DNA from: Marinilabilia rubra
GTDB taxonomy: Bacteria; Bacteroidota; Bacteroidia; Bacteroidales; Marinilabiliaceae
Length of the DNA: 64,000 nucleotides
NCBI RefSeq assembly: GCF_003121985.1
Contig: NZ_QEWP01000012.1
Location: forward strand, 62,001-126,000
Direction: 5' to 3'
A model generated the notes under the pieces. It was not told the origin of the DNA. It saw only the letters and a program-made list of their open reading frames with translations, and did not search any database. This document shows, piece by piece, positions 52,293 to 62,300 of the stretch. How positions within the stretch are numbered: position 1 is the first letter of the stretch; each line of letters opens with the position of its first letter. A program made the position numbers and the translations under genes.

Positions 52293-52609
52293 TGGATACA
52301 ATGTTAACCGTAGACTCTCAAAATGCAAAGTTAGTTGGAAGGATTACTGAGACTGATAGACTAAATGCTACCATTGCTGCCACGGTAAAAGAGCAGCTAA
52401 ACAGTAATCTCAACAAGCCTGAGGTTCATTTCATCCTTAACCTGGAGAATATTAAATTTATTGACAGTACAGGTATCGGGGTGCTTATCTCTGCCCTCAA
52501 AACAGCCCGCCAAAATGAAGGAAGCTTTGTTTTGTCCAATGTCAATAAAGAGGTAATGGATCTCCTTTCGCTAATGAAGCTCGACAAAGTATTTGACTTT
52601 GATCAGTAA
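52292..52609 (+). CDS. STAS-domain anti-sigma-factor antagonist-like protein
   Basis: A 105-residue single STAS domain of the SpoIIAA/RsbV type. The phosphorylatable serine is S59 in KFIDSTGIGVLIS, and the N-terminal strands and C-terminal SLMKLDKVFDF helix are typical. Such proteins are switched by serine kinases and phosphatases in partner-switching cascades. No adjacent RsbW-type kinase is present, but a SiaB-type GHKL kinase lies 10 kb to the right. Coupled by a 1-base overlap to the Hpt gene, which suggests cross-talk between histidine and serine phosphorylation. A 13-bp hairpin ends the transcript. Confidence 0.85.
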   Translation: MDTMLTVDSQNAKLVGRITETDRLNATIAATVKEQLNSNLNKPEVHFILNLENIKFIDSTGIGVLISALKTARQNEGSFVLSNVNKEVMDLLSLMKLDKVFDFDQ

Positions 52610-52697
52610 TTTTGCCGCTTGGTTACATCTGGTTATTTGCATGTCCTGAGCCAGAATTATCAATATAATTGTTTGTTGTATCCATTATCAACGAACA

Positions 52698-52736
52698 TTA
52701 AAGCCCCATGCGAAACATTTTCACATGGGGCTTTAA
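52698..52736. terminator. Strong bidirectional terminator
   Basis: TTAAAGCCCCATG (52698-52710) pairs perfectly over 13 bp with CATGGGGCTTTAA (52724-52736) around a 13-base loop. It lies between the convergent STAS and clpB genes. The AT ends of the stem provide A/U tracts for both directions. Confidence 0.85.
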
Positions 52737-52756
52737 CTTAATGTAATCCCTCATTT

Positions 52757-55342
52757 TTAATTCTTAAAAACAAGAGAATTACCATCAAAATCAACAAAAA
52801 TTGGTTTTTCCTTATCAACCTCATCTGCAAGCAGCTTCTTAGATAAATCGTTTAGCACATACCTTTGAAGTGCACGTTTTATGGGCCTGGCTCCAAACAA
52901 GGGATCAAAACCAACATTTGCCAGGTAATCCAGAGCTTTTTGACTAATACTGATTTCCACCTCTTGGCCTTTAAGCAACTTCGCAATCTGATTAAACTGA
53001 AGCTTCACAATCTCTTTCAGCTCTGTTTCCGAAAGAGGGGTAAACATTATTATATCATCAATACGATTCAGAAATTCAGGTCTGATGGTCTGCTTCATCA
53101 AACTCATGACTTCATCACGGGTCTTATTGGCAATCTCATCATTGAATCCTGATGCACCGGAATCTTCATAATTCTTCTGGATCAATTGCGATCCCACGTT
53201 TGAAGTCATAATGATGATTGTGTTCTTAAAATCAGCGTGACGACCTTTGTTGTCTGTCAATCGCCCATCATCCAGCACCTGAAGCAAAATATTAAAAACA
53301 TCCGGGTGGGCTTTCTCTATTTCATCCAGCAAAACCACTGAATAAGGTTTCCGACGAACTGCTTCGGTCAGCTGCCCACCTTCATCGTAACCAACATACC
53401 CGGGAGGTGCACCAATCAAACGTGAAACTGAATGCCTCTCCTGATACTCAGACATATCAATTCTGGTCATCAGATCCTCATCGTCGAAAAGAAATTCTGC
53501 AAGAGCCCGGGCTAATTCGGTTTTACCCACACCTGTCATCCCGAGAAATATAAACGAACCAATTGGTCTTTTAACATCCTGCAAACCGGCGCGGCTGCGT
53601 CTCACAGCATCTGAAACTGCAGCAATAGCCTCATCCTGTCCAATAACCCGTTTGTGCAACTCATCCTCCAGCTTAAGCAATTTTTGGCGTTCACTCTGGA
53701 GCATTCGAGTCACTGGAATGCCTGTCCAGCGGCTTACTATCTGAGCCACATCTTCAGCATCCACTTCTTCTTTAATCATTGCACTCTCCGTCTGCCTTTG
53801 GGCCAGTTTCTTTTGCAACTGCTCTATAGCTTCATTTGCCTCCTTTATACGGCCATATCTTAATTCAGCTACTTTTTCATACAGTCCCTCACGCTCTGCC
53901 CGTTCTGCATCAAATTTATACTGCTCAATGGCCTCTTTGTTCCTCTGAATTTGTTCTATTATCTCTTTTTCTTCCTCCCAGCGGGCGCGCAAACCATCTC
54001 GTTCTTCTTTGAGATTGGATATTTCCTCACTTAAAACGGTAACTTTTTGCTTGTCGCCTTCACGACGAATTGCTTCACGCTCTATCTCAAGTTGTTTAAT
54101 ACGGCGTTCAATCTCATCAATTTCTTCAGGCACCGAATTCATTTCAAGCCTAAGCTTTGAGGCCGCTTCGTCAATCAAATCAATGGCTTTATCGGGCAAA
54201 AAACGATCAGAAATATATCTTTTAGACAACTCTGCAGCAGCAATAATGGCTTCATCCCGAATTCTGACCTTATGGTGCGTTTCGTACCGCTCTTTTAAGC
54301 CACGGAGAATAGAGATAGCAGAAGCCAGGTCGGGCTCATCCACCACAACAATCTGAAATCGACGTTCAAGGGCTTTATCTTTCTCGAAATATTTTTGATA
54401 TTCACCGAGAGTGGTGGCACCAATAGCCCGTAGTTCACCACGAGCCAATGCGGGTTTAAGAATATTTGCAGCATCCATAGCCCCCTCACTCTTCCCGGCA
54501 CCTACAAGCGTGTGAATTTCGTCAATAAAGAGAACCACTTCGCCATTACTGCTAACCACCTCTTTAACAACGGCCTTTAACCGCTCCTCAAATTCACCTT
54601 TATATTTTGCTCCGGCAATCAGGGCTCCCATATCCAGGGAAAATATTCGCTTACTCTTAAGATTTTCAGGCACATCTCCATTGATTATCCTGTGTGCCAG
54701 CCCTTCGGCGATGGCAGTTTTCCCTACACCCGGTTCACCAATAAGAATGGGGTTGTTTTTAGTTCTTCGGGATAGTATCTGCAAAATGCGGCGAATTTCG
54801 TCATCCCTCCCAATCACCGGGTCAAGCTTTCCGGTACGTGCCTGTTCATTCAGATCTATGGCAAAACGCCCGAGAGCATTGAATGTATCTTCAGCAGATT
54901 GGCTGTCAACTTTGCTGCCTTTTCTTAGTTCATCAATGGCTTGCTTCAAACCTTTTTCGGTAACGCCGGCATCTTTCAACATTTTAGAGACCTGGTCACT
55001 ACTTTTCAGGATGCCCATCAGAACATGCTCGATACTTGTAAACTGGTCTCCCATCTCTTTTGCAAAAGATATGGCCTTCTGCAGGCTATCATTTGCCTCC
55101 CGGCTAAGATAAGGTTCACCCCCGCTGACTTGTGGATAGGATTCAATCATTTTGGTTAAAACAGGCATAACCTGACCAGCGCCCATTTTATTGAAAAGAA
55201 AACGAGTTACATTTTCTTCAGTTTCAAAAACACCTTTGAGTATATGGCCATTTTCAATAGCCTGATGATTATATCCACCTGCTATTTGAAAAGCTTGCTG
55301 AATGGCCTCCTGAGCCTTTATTGTAAATTGATTCAAATTCAT
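52757..55342 (-). CDS. clpB: ATP-dependent protein disaggregase ClpB
   Basis: An 861-residue Hsp100 chaperone. The N-terminal repeat domain spans about 1-145. AAA+ module 1 has Walker A GEPGVGKTA (about residue 205) and Walker B FIDEIHTL. The coiled-coil middle domain (about 410-525, rich in ERRIKQLEIER and RYGRIKEANEAI) distinguishes ClpB from ClpA/ClpC. AAA+ module 2 has Walker A GMTGVGKTE (about 605), Walker B LLDEIEKAH and sensor GARPIKRALQRY. It has no ClpP-binding IGF loop, consistent with disaggregase function with DnaK. Monocistronic, ended by a shared strong hairpin. No HrcA/CIRCE-type operator was recognised upstream. Confidence 0.97.
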   Translation of the reverse strand: MNLNQFTIKAQEAIQQAFQIAGGYNHQAIENGHILKGVFETEENVTRFLFNKMGAGQVMPVLTKMIESYPQVSGGEPYLSREANDSLQKAISFAKEMGDQFTSIEHVLMGILKSSDQVSKMLKDAGVTEKGLKQAIDELRKGSKVDSQSAEDTFNALGRFAIDLNEQARTGKLDPVIGRDDEIRRILQILSRRTKNNPILIGEPGVGKTAIAEGLAHRIINGDVPENLKSKRIFSLDMGALIAGAKYKGEFEERLKAVVKEVVSSNGEVVLFIDEIHTLVGAGKSEGAMDAANILKPALARGELRAIGATTLGEYQKYFEKDKALERRFQIVVVDEPDLASAISILRGLKERYETHHKVRIRDEAIIAAAELSKRYISDRFLPDKAIDLIDEAASKLRLEMNSVPEEIDEIERRIKQLEIEREAIRREGDKQKVTVLSEEISNLKEERDGLRARWEEEKEIIEQIQRNKEAIEQYKFDAERAEREGLYEKVAELRYGRIKEANEAIEQLQKKLAQRQTESAMIKEEVDAEDVAQIVSRWTGIPVTRMLQSERQKLLKLEDELHKRVIGQDEAIAAVSDAVRRSRAGLQDVKRPIGSFIFLGMTGVGKTELARALAEFLFDDEDLMTRIDMSEYQERHSVSRLIGAPPGYVGYDEGGQLTEAVRRKPYSVVLLDEIEKAHPDVFNILLQVLDDGRLTDNKGRHADFKNTIIIMTSNVGSQLIQKNYEDSGASGFNDEIANKTRDEVMSLMKQTIRPEFLNRIDDIIMFTPLSETELKEIVKLQFNQIAKLLKGQEVEISISQKALDYLANVGFDPLFGARPIKRALQRYVLNDLSKKLLADEVDKEKPIFVDFDGNSLVFKN

Positions 55343-55605
55343 ATCTTGTATCTTTTCGTTCTTGAAAATTTACTTCAAGGTTCTTGCCACAAAAATCCAC
55401 ATGCCATTTTGACTGCTCATTTCTTTAAAAGCAGCCATTTTAGCAGCCGCCAGTAATTAATGCCTATAGTAATTCGTTTTTTTTCTATCCATTTAATCTC
55501 AGACACTGATATGATAAAAAAATATTTATTTTAGTAGAAGTAATGACACCATATCAAAACATCTTAATTTTCTATAAATCAAATAATCTTTTTTTCGTCT
55601 TAAAA

Positions 55606-56055
55606 ATGAAAGCAACAACATTTTTAATTTTAACATTGGCACTGATTATTACAGGCTGCAGCTCACGGAAATCTTCCAACAAAATAACAGAGCAGACAAT
55701 ATCCGTTAATTTAAAAGAATTGCTTCAGGAACCCGGTAAGTTCACCGACCGGGAAGTCAACATTAAAGGTTTGTGTATCCATACCTGTCGCAAAAGCGGG
55801 AAAAAGCTCTTTTTACAAGGAAACACAGAAGACGAATTTCTAAAAGTAATAGCCACCGATCAGATTTCGACTTTTGACAATTCCCTTGAAGGTGAAGAAA
55901 TTATTGTAAACGGCTTGTTTATATCCAATAACACCTCAGAAGAACATAAAACAAAGCAGGATAAAGAACATACAGACAGTTGTGCAAGCGAACAGAAAGC
56001 CCAAAGCTACATTCTTAAATGCTATAAGGTTGAACGGGCCAACGTCAACAAATAA
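55606..56055 (+). CDS. Small lipoprotein with OB-fold-like body and CxxxC motif
   Basis: A 149-residue lipoprotein (lipobox IITGC, C18). The start MKATTF at 55606 is chosen so that the signal peptide is N-terminal; an upstream ATG at 55543 would add 21 unrelated residues. The mature part (LLQEPGKFTDREVNIKGLCIHTCRKSGKKLFLQG) looks like the first strands of an OB fold, with C-I-H-T-C and, further on, HTDSC, which could bind a metal. Such domains occur in periplasmic stress proteins. It is followed by a PepSY-type membrane protein and an outer-membrane barrel gene, which suggests one envelope operon. No specific function claimed. Confidence 0.7.
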   Translation: MKATTFLILTLALIITGCSSRKSSNKITEQTISVNLKELLQEPGKFTDREVNIKGLCIHTCRKSGKKLFLQGNTEDEFLKVIATDQISTFDNSLEGEEIIVNGLFISNNTSEEHKTKQDKEHTDSCASEQKAQSYILKCYKVERANVNK

Positions 56056-56112
56056 AACCTTGCAATTAAGACTTATTTAATTAACAACAAACCAGTTACC
56101 AGATCATTTTGC

Positions 56113-56676
56113 ATGAAAATCAAATGGCGAAAAATAAACAGAGTCTTACACCGTGATCTTGGCTATTTTTTCACGGGTATGATAATAGTTTATGCCCTTT
56201 CAGGAATAGCCCTCAATCATCTGGAGGACTGGAATCCCAATTATGTCGTTAATTTAGAAACAAAACAATTAACCATTTCTGAAGACTTTAATAAAGCCGA
56301 TAAAAAAGAAATTATATCTCTGGTAAATAAAATTGGGGTGTCTGCCGAATACAAAAACCATTATTTTCCGGAAGAGGGAAAGCTAAAAGTTTTCCTGCAA
56401 AAAGGAAGTTCTATTGTGGTAGATTTGCAATCAGGTGAAGCAACCATTGAAACCATTCGAAAACGTCCTGTATTTTATCAGGTCAACTTTTTACATTACA
56501 ACCCAGGAAAAGCCTACAAATGGTTTGCAGATATTTTTGCAATAGCATTAATCATTTTGGCCGTTTCAGGGTTATTTATTCTGAAAGGCAAAAATGGAAT
56601 CAAACGCAGAGGTACAATTCTTGCGGGTTTTGGAATAATTATTACCATTGTTTTCCTGATAATATATCTCAACTGA
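56113..56676 (+). CDS. PepSY-associated transmembrane protein (two-helix form)
   Basis: A 187-residue membrane protein. The N-terminal segment WRKINRVLHRDLGYFFTGM, followed by YALSGIALNH, is the PepSY_TM hallmark. A soluble periplasmic loop (about 40-130) precedes a second TM near 138-155, and a third hydrophobic stretch at 166-186 ends the chain. The conserved RDLGY(F) and L-H-Y-N-P-G residues suggest heme or redox-partner interactions as in larger PepSY proteins, but those are longer (~370-500). It lies 57 bases after the lipoprotein gene and 15 before the barrel gene. Confidence 0.78.
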   Translation: MKIKWRKINRVLHRDLGYFFTGMIIVYALSGIALNHLEDWNPNYVVNLETKQLTISEDFNKADKKEIISLVNKIGVSAEYKNHYFPEEGKLKVFLQKGSSIVVDLQSGEATIETIRKRPVFYQVNFLHYNPGKAYKWFADIFAIALIILAVSGLFILKGKNGIKRRGTILAGFGIIITIVFLIIYLN

Positions 56677-56691
56677 TTTAACAATTATTTT

Positions 56692-58614
56692 ATGCACGAA
56701 AAAAACAACTTGCTCCAGGCTTTTTGTAAATTTCTTTTAGGGCAATTTGTGTGCAAACTGTTAATTCTTTGCATTATTATACTGGCTCCGTCATTATATG
56801 CAGAAGCTCAGGAAACCGATACTACGACAATAATTCGCAACGATACCACCATCCAGTTTTTAAACCCCAAAGCAATAGAAAAGACCCTGGAAGGCAGAAA
56901 GCTTGAAGAAATTTTGGAGGAATATTCTGACCGGAATATTTTCTCAAAAAAACTTCATGAATGGCTGGTTAAAAGCAGTTTTGAAAAATCTGCAGAGATC
57001 AACGAAAACAGCGGGCTCCCCAAAGAACTCATTGGCAAAAAAATAAGAAGCATTGACATCAGACACATACAGCCCTTCGGAGGGTCGGTATACGACACCA
57101 CTGCCACGAATAACTCCTGGCTAACAAGAGTAGGAAATAAATTTAGATTTGAAACTGCTTCAAGTGTTATTCTCAAAACCATTACAATTCAGGAAGGCTC
57201 CACAATAAACCGTGCAGACATCAACGACAGTGAGCGATTGCTCCGATCGTTATCCTTTATTAATGAAGCCCGGATCGTCGTATGGCCTCACCCGACGATA
57301 GAAGACGAGGTCAATATCAGCCTGTATGTCCAGGACAGATATCCACATGCCATTTCATTCGGCTTCACCAATGAAAAACCGAGCATCAGCCTTATGAACA
57401 AAAATCTGCTGGGAAGAGGTATTTCTCTTGCCCATACTCTTGTGGCCCCAAGTTTCAGAATTGGAGAATGGGGGTTTCGCGAAACCTTAGGTGCAGAAAA
57501 CTTTCTTGGGGAATTTATCAATTTTGAGATTGACTATTCCCAAATTGACAATCTTAAATTGATATCCGGAAAGGTTCAAAGAGAATTTGTACTTCCTGAG
57601 ACAAAATATGCCGGGGGAATGACCATTAATCGTTCATTCGAAAACCCTACTCTTCGCGATTACCCCTCTATTGAATGGGCCCCGCCACTGGACTTTTCCC
57701 GTCAAAACTTTTGGGCCGGCCGCTCTTTTCTTTTAAATGAAGACAAAACTCCTGTTAGATCCAACTTCTACATAACAGCCAGATTACTGGATCTCAGACT
57801 ATTTAACCAAACTGAGCAAACGCATTTTCTGCCTGATGGTCGCTTCTATTATGGTGGTATAGCTTTGTCAAAAAGAGGCTATTACCAAAACAACCTTATT
57901 TATTCATTTGGACGAACAGAGGATGTTCCATTTGGCTACCTGAGCTATCTGGCCTATGGATATCATTCTTCTCAAAAATTGAAAAGGCACTTTATTTCCT
58001 ACCATCATTCATGGGGCAGAGCATTGATTCCTTCCAAAGGATATCTATACCTGAGTGGTGACATTGGCTCCTTTTTTAATTCGGGAAAACCAGAGCAGAG
58101 CTTCATGAAATTATCAGGTGAATACATTAGCCCCCTGATTGAATTGAGAAATTCCAAGCTAAGAAACTTTTTTGAACTGGAATATGTCAAAGGATTTAAC
58201 CGGCTGCCCGACGAATACTTATACATTGATGAAGATGTTAACGGACTTCACCGTTTTGACTACAAATCAAAAATCAGGGGCTCCGAGAAAATAGTTCTGA
58301 AAACAGAACAAGTATTTTTCACGCCCCATGAACCATTGGGCTTTAAATTCACCTTCTTTACTTTTTTTGACACAGCTCTTTTAAGAGAAAACCCCCGACA
58401 CAGTATTTTTGAGCAAACCCCCTACTTCAGCTTTGGCGGAGGTCTTCGGATAAGAAATGACAATCTTGTGTTTAATACTTTGCAGATACGGCTTGCCATA
58501 ATGCCAAGAGTCCCTTCCGGAGAATTACCACTGAGCCTCAGAACAACCGGAGAGTCCATCAAAGACTTCAGGGATTTTGTGCCTTCACAACCCGGGAACC
58601 CTGTATTTTACTAA
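56692..58614 (+). CDS. Outer-membrane beta-barrel with POTRA-like domain (BamA/TamA-like)
   Basis: A 640-residue exported protein. The signal peptide ends near residue 38 (LYAEAQE), and a helical linker follows to about 105. A POTRA-like domain (about 110-220, GKKIRSIDIRHIQPFGGSVYD then EGSTINRADINDSERLLRSL) is followed by a ~400-residue barrel with alternating aromatic strands (RYPHAISFGFTNEKPS, GRGISLAHTLVAPSF). The protein ends with phenylalanine-tyrosine (PVFY), as outer-membrane barrels often do. The layout resembles the Omp85 superfamily, but only one POTRA is seen and the strand-16 VRGF-type lid motif was not found. It probably transports or inserts an envelope component. Third gene of the lipoprotein/PepSY operon. 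Confidence 0.75.
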   Translation: MHEKNNLLQAFCKFLLGQFVCKLLILCIIILAPSLYAEAQETDTTTIIRNDTTIQFLNPKAIEKTLEGRKLEEILEEYSDRNIFSKKLHEWLVKSSFEKSAEINENSGLPKELIGKKIRSIDIRHIQPFGGSVYDTTATNNSWLTRVGNKFRFETASSVILKTITIQEGSTINRADINDSERLLRSLSFINEARIVVWPHPTIEDEVNISLYVQDRYPHAISFGFTNEKPSISLMNKNLLGRGISLAHTLVAPSFRIGEWGFRETLGAENFLGEFINFEIDYSQIDNLKLISGKVQREFVLPETKYAGGMTINRSFENPTLRDYPSIEWAPPLDFSRQNFWAGRSFLLNEDKTPVRSNFYITARLLDLRLFNQTEQTHFLPDGRFYYGGIALSKRGYYQNNLIYSFGRTEDVPFGYLSYLAYGYHSSQKLKRHFISYHHSWGRALIPSKGYLYLSGDIGSFFNSGKPEQSFMKLSGEYISPLIELRNSKLRNFFELEYVKGFNRLPDEYLYIDEDVNGLHRFDYKSKIRGSEKIVLKTEQVFFTPHEPLGFKFTFFTFFDTALLRENPRHSIFEQTPYFSFGGGLRIRNDNLVFNTLQIRLAIMPRVPSGELPLSLRTTGESIKDFRDFVPSQPGNPVFY

Positions 58615-58787
58615 CTCCAAACATTTTTCCAATTCATACAACAACTATTTTTCATAAAACACGTATCCTTAAAGAATCACGCAATGATTGCATAATCTTT
58701 ACGTTTTCATCTATACAAACCGTATCCCGACTTAACATTCAGGCAGATTATTTTTTAGTATTTGTCGGTTGTTTCTATTTTTTTGAA

Positions 58788-58795
58788 TAACTTTG
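58788..58795 (+). promoter_or_regulatory. -7 box upstream of secreted-protein/ABC operon
   Basis: TAACTTTG matches TAnnTTTG, with a TTTG about 23 bases upstream (58761-58764). It predicts a transcript starting about 35 bases before the 58838 ATG. The surrounding 58615-58837 gap has no gene. Confidence 0.5.
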
Positions 58796-58837
58796 GAATA
58801 ACACAAAATCGGGCCATGCACCAAAAAGAATATTTTT

Positions 58838-59281
58838 ATGAAGTCATTTAGAACCATAACCATTCTTTTTTTAACCTTAATATCCCTGGCTTATACCCCA
58901 AAAACCAATTCGCAACAAACCAAAGAAATTGAGGCAGGTTGTATACAGCAGATAAGAAATGGATTTATTCCCAATAGCCAGCCAATGAAAGCTCTGTTAA
59001 CTGGCTCTGAAGTTGCCGAATTTCGCACTACACTGTTCGAAGGCAATACTTATAGAATCGCCACCTGCTCCCCAACCAATAAAAAGATTTGGTTTTCTGT
59101 TTATGATACAAACAAGAATCTTTTGTTTTCAAGTTCCCAGCAACAATACTCCGCTTCCTGGGATTTCCAAATGGAGGGTAATATGGAATGCATCATAGAA
59201 GCAGGATTAATGCCTGACGGTGAGGATTCCGGACTTGCACTGGTGCTTATTGGTTTTAAAACGTCAGGTGTCAAATTGTAA
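58838..59281 (+). CDS. Small secreted protein, paralogue of the protein at 42626-43102
   Basis: A 147-residue exported protein with a signal peptide (about 1-26, LTLISLAYTPKTNSQ). The mature domain is all-beta with motifs ordered as in the protein encoded at 42626-43102: a cysteine (C34), FRTTLFEGNTYRI (about 65-77), FSVYDTNKNLLFSS, SASWDFQMEG and ALVLIGFK. Overall identity between the two is low, but the shared order argues for common descent. It lies 32 bases ahead of an ABCG-like transporter gene, and its family partner lies beside a lipoprotein gene. Function unknown. Confidence 0.7.
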   Translation: MKSFRTITILFLTLISLAYTPKTNSQQTKEIEAGCIQQIRNGFIPNSQPMKALLTGSEVAEFRTTLFEGNTYRIATCSPTNKKIWFSVYDTNKNLLFSSSQQQYSASWDFQMEGNMECIIEAGLMPDGEDSGLALVLIGFKTSGVKL

Positions 59282-59313
59282 TTTCCTTTTTATCGCTGAA
59301 TCTGAAAAATACC

Positions 59314-62300
59314 ATGAGTGAAGGTATTTTAAAAGCATTAATGCAACTTTTTGCACTTGTGGCCGCACCATCAGAGGATGTAGTCTCGAGAAGAAAAGTG
59401 GTGCGTAATTACCTGGCACTTCAACTCAACAACCAGTTGATAGAGGAATACCTTCTTTTATTTGATCAACACCTCAAAACTTACAGAGAAAAGTTAAAAG
59501 AAAAGAGCCGACAACAGAAATTCTTTGCAGCCAGTTCGGTAAAAGTATTACGCATCGCTACCGCCATAAATGAAGAACTCACCCACTATCAGAAAACCAT
59601 TGTAATTATTCAGCTTCTTGAATTTCTGAACTCAGGAATACACAAGGTCTCTGAGATAGAAAATGAGTTTGCTGAAACCATTGCCGACACCTTCAATATC
59701 AGATCCGATGAGTTTAGCTCAATAAAACGATTCATTGCCCATTCAAACCCAGAGATCGATCAGGATATTCTCATTGTGGGAGGTAATAAAAGCAGAAAAG
59801 AGGAAAACAGGTATATTTTCAGGGAATTTTTAAATACCGAAATTTATGCATTAAACATTAGCTCAGTTTCAATTTTTCTTATTAAATCCAATGAAACTAC
59901 TGAACTGACCATCAACGGTCAGATTTTGATTCCTCATCGGGTACAGGTATTAAGACCGGGCGGTTCCATCCGCTACAAACATGGGTCTCCGGTTACTTTC
60001 AGTGACATCGCCATGCACTTCAATTACAGTGCAAACAAGTCGCCTCTTGTATTTGATGTCAGAGATATTTCATTCAGTTTTGAGCACAATAAAGATGCGG
60101 GACTTCACCCCATGAGCTTTACCAGCCATTCCGGTCAGCTTGTAGGAATCATGGGGGATTCAGGAGCAGGAAAAAGTACCCTCATCAATGTATTGACAGG
60201 CATCTATCTTCCCACATCGGGAGAAATACTGCTGAATGGGATTGACCTTCACCTATTTCCGGAGAAAATAAAAGGTTTGATAGGATATGTAGCCCAGGAT
60301 GACCTCCTTATAGGTGATTTAACCGTGTTTCAAAATCTTTATTACAACACAAAACTCTGTTTTGACCATTTGGAGGATAAAGCTATTGAGGAAAAAGTAA
60401 TAAAGATGCTTAAATCCCTTGGCCTATACGACATTAGAAACATGAAGGTTGGCTCAAGTCTGAATAAAAAAATCAGTGGAGGCCAACGAAAAAGATTAAA
60501 TATTGCCCTTGAGCTAATCAGAGAACCCTCGGTGTTATTCCTTGACGAACCTACGTCCGGTCTTTCCTCAAGAGATTCCGAAAACATCATGGACCTCCTG
60601 AAAGATTTGGCAGTAAAAGGAAAGCTTATATATGTAGTAATACACCAGCCGTCATCAGAGATCTATAAAATGTTTAACCAACTGTTGGTGCTGGATACCG
60701 GAGGATATCTTATTTACAATGGAGATCCTGTTGGTGCCATCAATTATTTTAAATCATGCATCAATCATGCTAATCGCGATGAAAGTGAATGTCCGGTATG
60801 CGGTAATGTTAATCCCGAACAAATACTGAGCATAGTCAGTTCTCAGGTATTGGACGAATACGGCTCCCCTACTCCTGTTAGGAGGATATCACCCCACGAC
60901 TGGTTTAAAAGCTTCAAGAAAAGCCATCCAGCCAGCACCAAACGGGAAGAAAAAAGACTCGCTCTTCCAAGAATAAACTTTCAAATCCCAACCAAATTAG
61001 GACAGTTTAGAATATTTTTCATGAGGGATCTGAAATCAAAACTGGCCAACAAACAGTATGTTTTCATCAATCTTCTTGAAATGCCTTTTTTGGCCCTAAT
61101 ACTTTCAAGCCTACTTTTCTACTTCCAGCCGGGAGGTGGCCAGCCGCAGAACTACATATTCTTCCAAAATCCAAACGTAATTACCTATATTATTATTTCG
61201 GTCATTATTGCCTTGTTTGTTGGACTGACAGTCAGTGCCGAAGAAATAATAAACGATAAAAAGATATTAAAAAGGGAAGCTTTTTTAAATTTAAGCCGGT
61301 TTAGTTATTTGTTGTCTAAAGTAGTGATTCTTGGTATCCTTTCAGCCATTCAAACGGCCCTATTTGTGGCGATAGGCAACAGCATATTACAGATAAAGGG
61401 AATGTTCTGGGCATACTGGCTCATGCTTTTTTCATCTGCTGCATTTGCCAACCTCCTGGGACTCATCATCTCTGACAGTCTTAAAAAGACTGTTAACATT
61501 TACATATTAATTCCATTTCTAATAATCCCTCAGTTAATTCTAAGTGGTGTTTTCGTCTCATACGATCGACTCAATCCCCATTTGTCCTCTGTTTCAGATA
61601 TTCCCTGGTATGGAGAATTAATTACAGCCAGATGGGCTTTTGAGGGACTGGCAGTTCATCAATTTTCTAAAAATGATTATCAGGAAAACTTTTTTGTCCA
61701 TGAAAAACTAAAAAGCACCGCTAACTATAGAAAAGATTATTGGATACCGGCCATGAGGAATGAAGTATCCAATTTAAAAGAAACAACCGACAGCACAGAA
61801 AAAAATGTTTTAATCACTCTTCTGAACACCGAATTTAAAAAAGTTGTTTCATTACTGCCAAAAAAAGAGGAATTCAAACCTTTGCCCGTTTTCAACAAAG
61901 GAACAATTACTCCAAAGCAGTTTGAGTTAACGGAAAGCTATCTCAAGAGTCTCAAAACCTATTTCATTAACCTATATAACGAAGCAGACAGGCGTCAGGA
62001 GGCACTTAGGCAAGAGATTATTAAATCCCACCCTGAAAAAGGAAGGAATTACCTTACCGAGTTAAAGAATAAATTTCACAATGAAGGCCTTGAACGTTTT
62101 ATGAGAGGTACAGATGACTTTTTCTCCAAAAGGATTATCAAGCACAATCAGCAATTCATCCAGAAGTTTGACCCGATCTATAAAGATCCTCAGCACTCCT
62201 ATATTAAAGCCCATTTCCTGTCCCCTCATAAAAGAATTGGTCAATTGGAAGCAAATACATTTTGGGTTAATTTAATGGTAATATGGGTAATGAATATCAT

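Noticed and set aside
54681-55112. 143-codon frame antisense to clpB
   Set aside because: Shadow of the conserved N-terminal part of ClpB.
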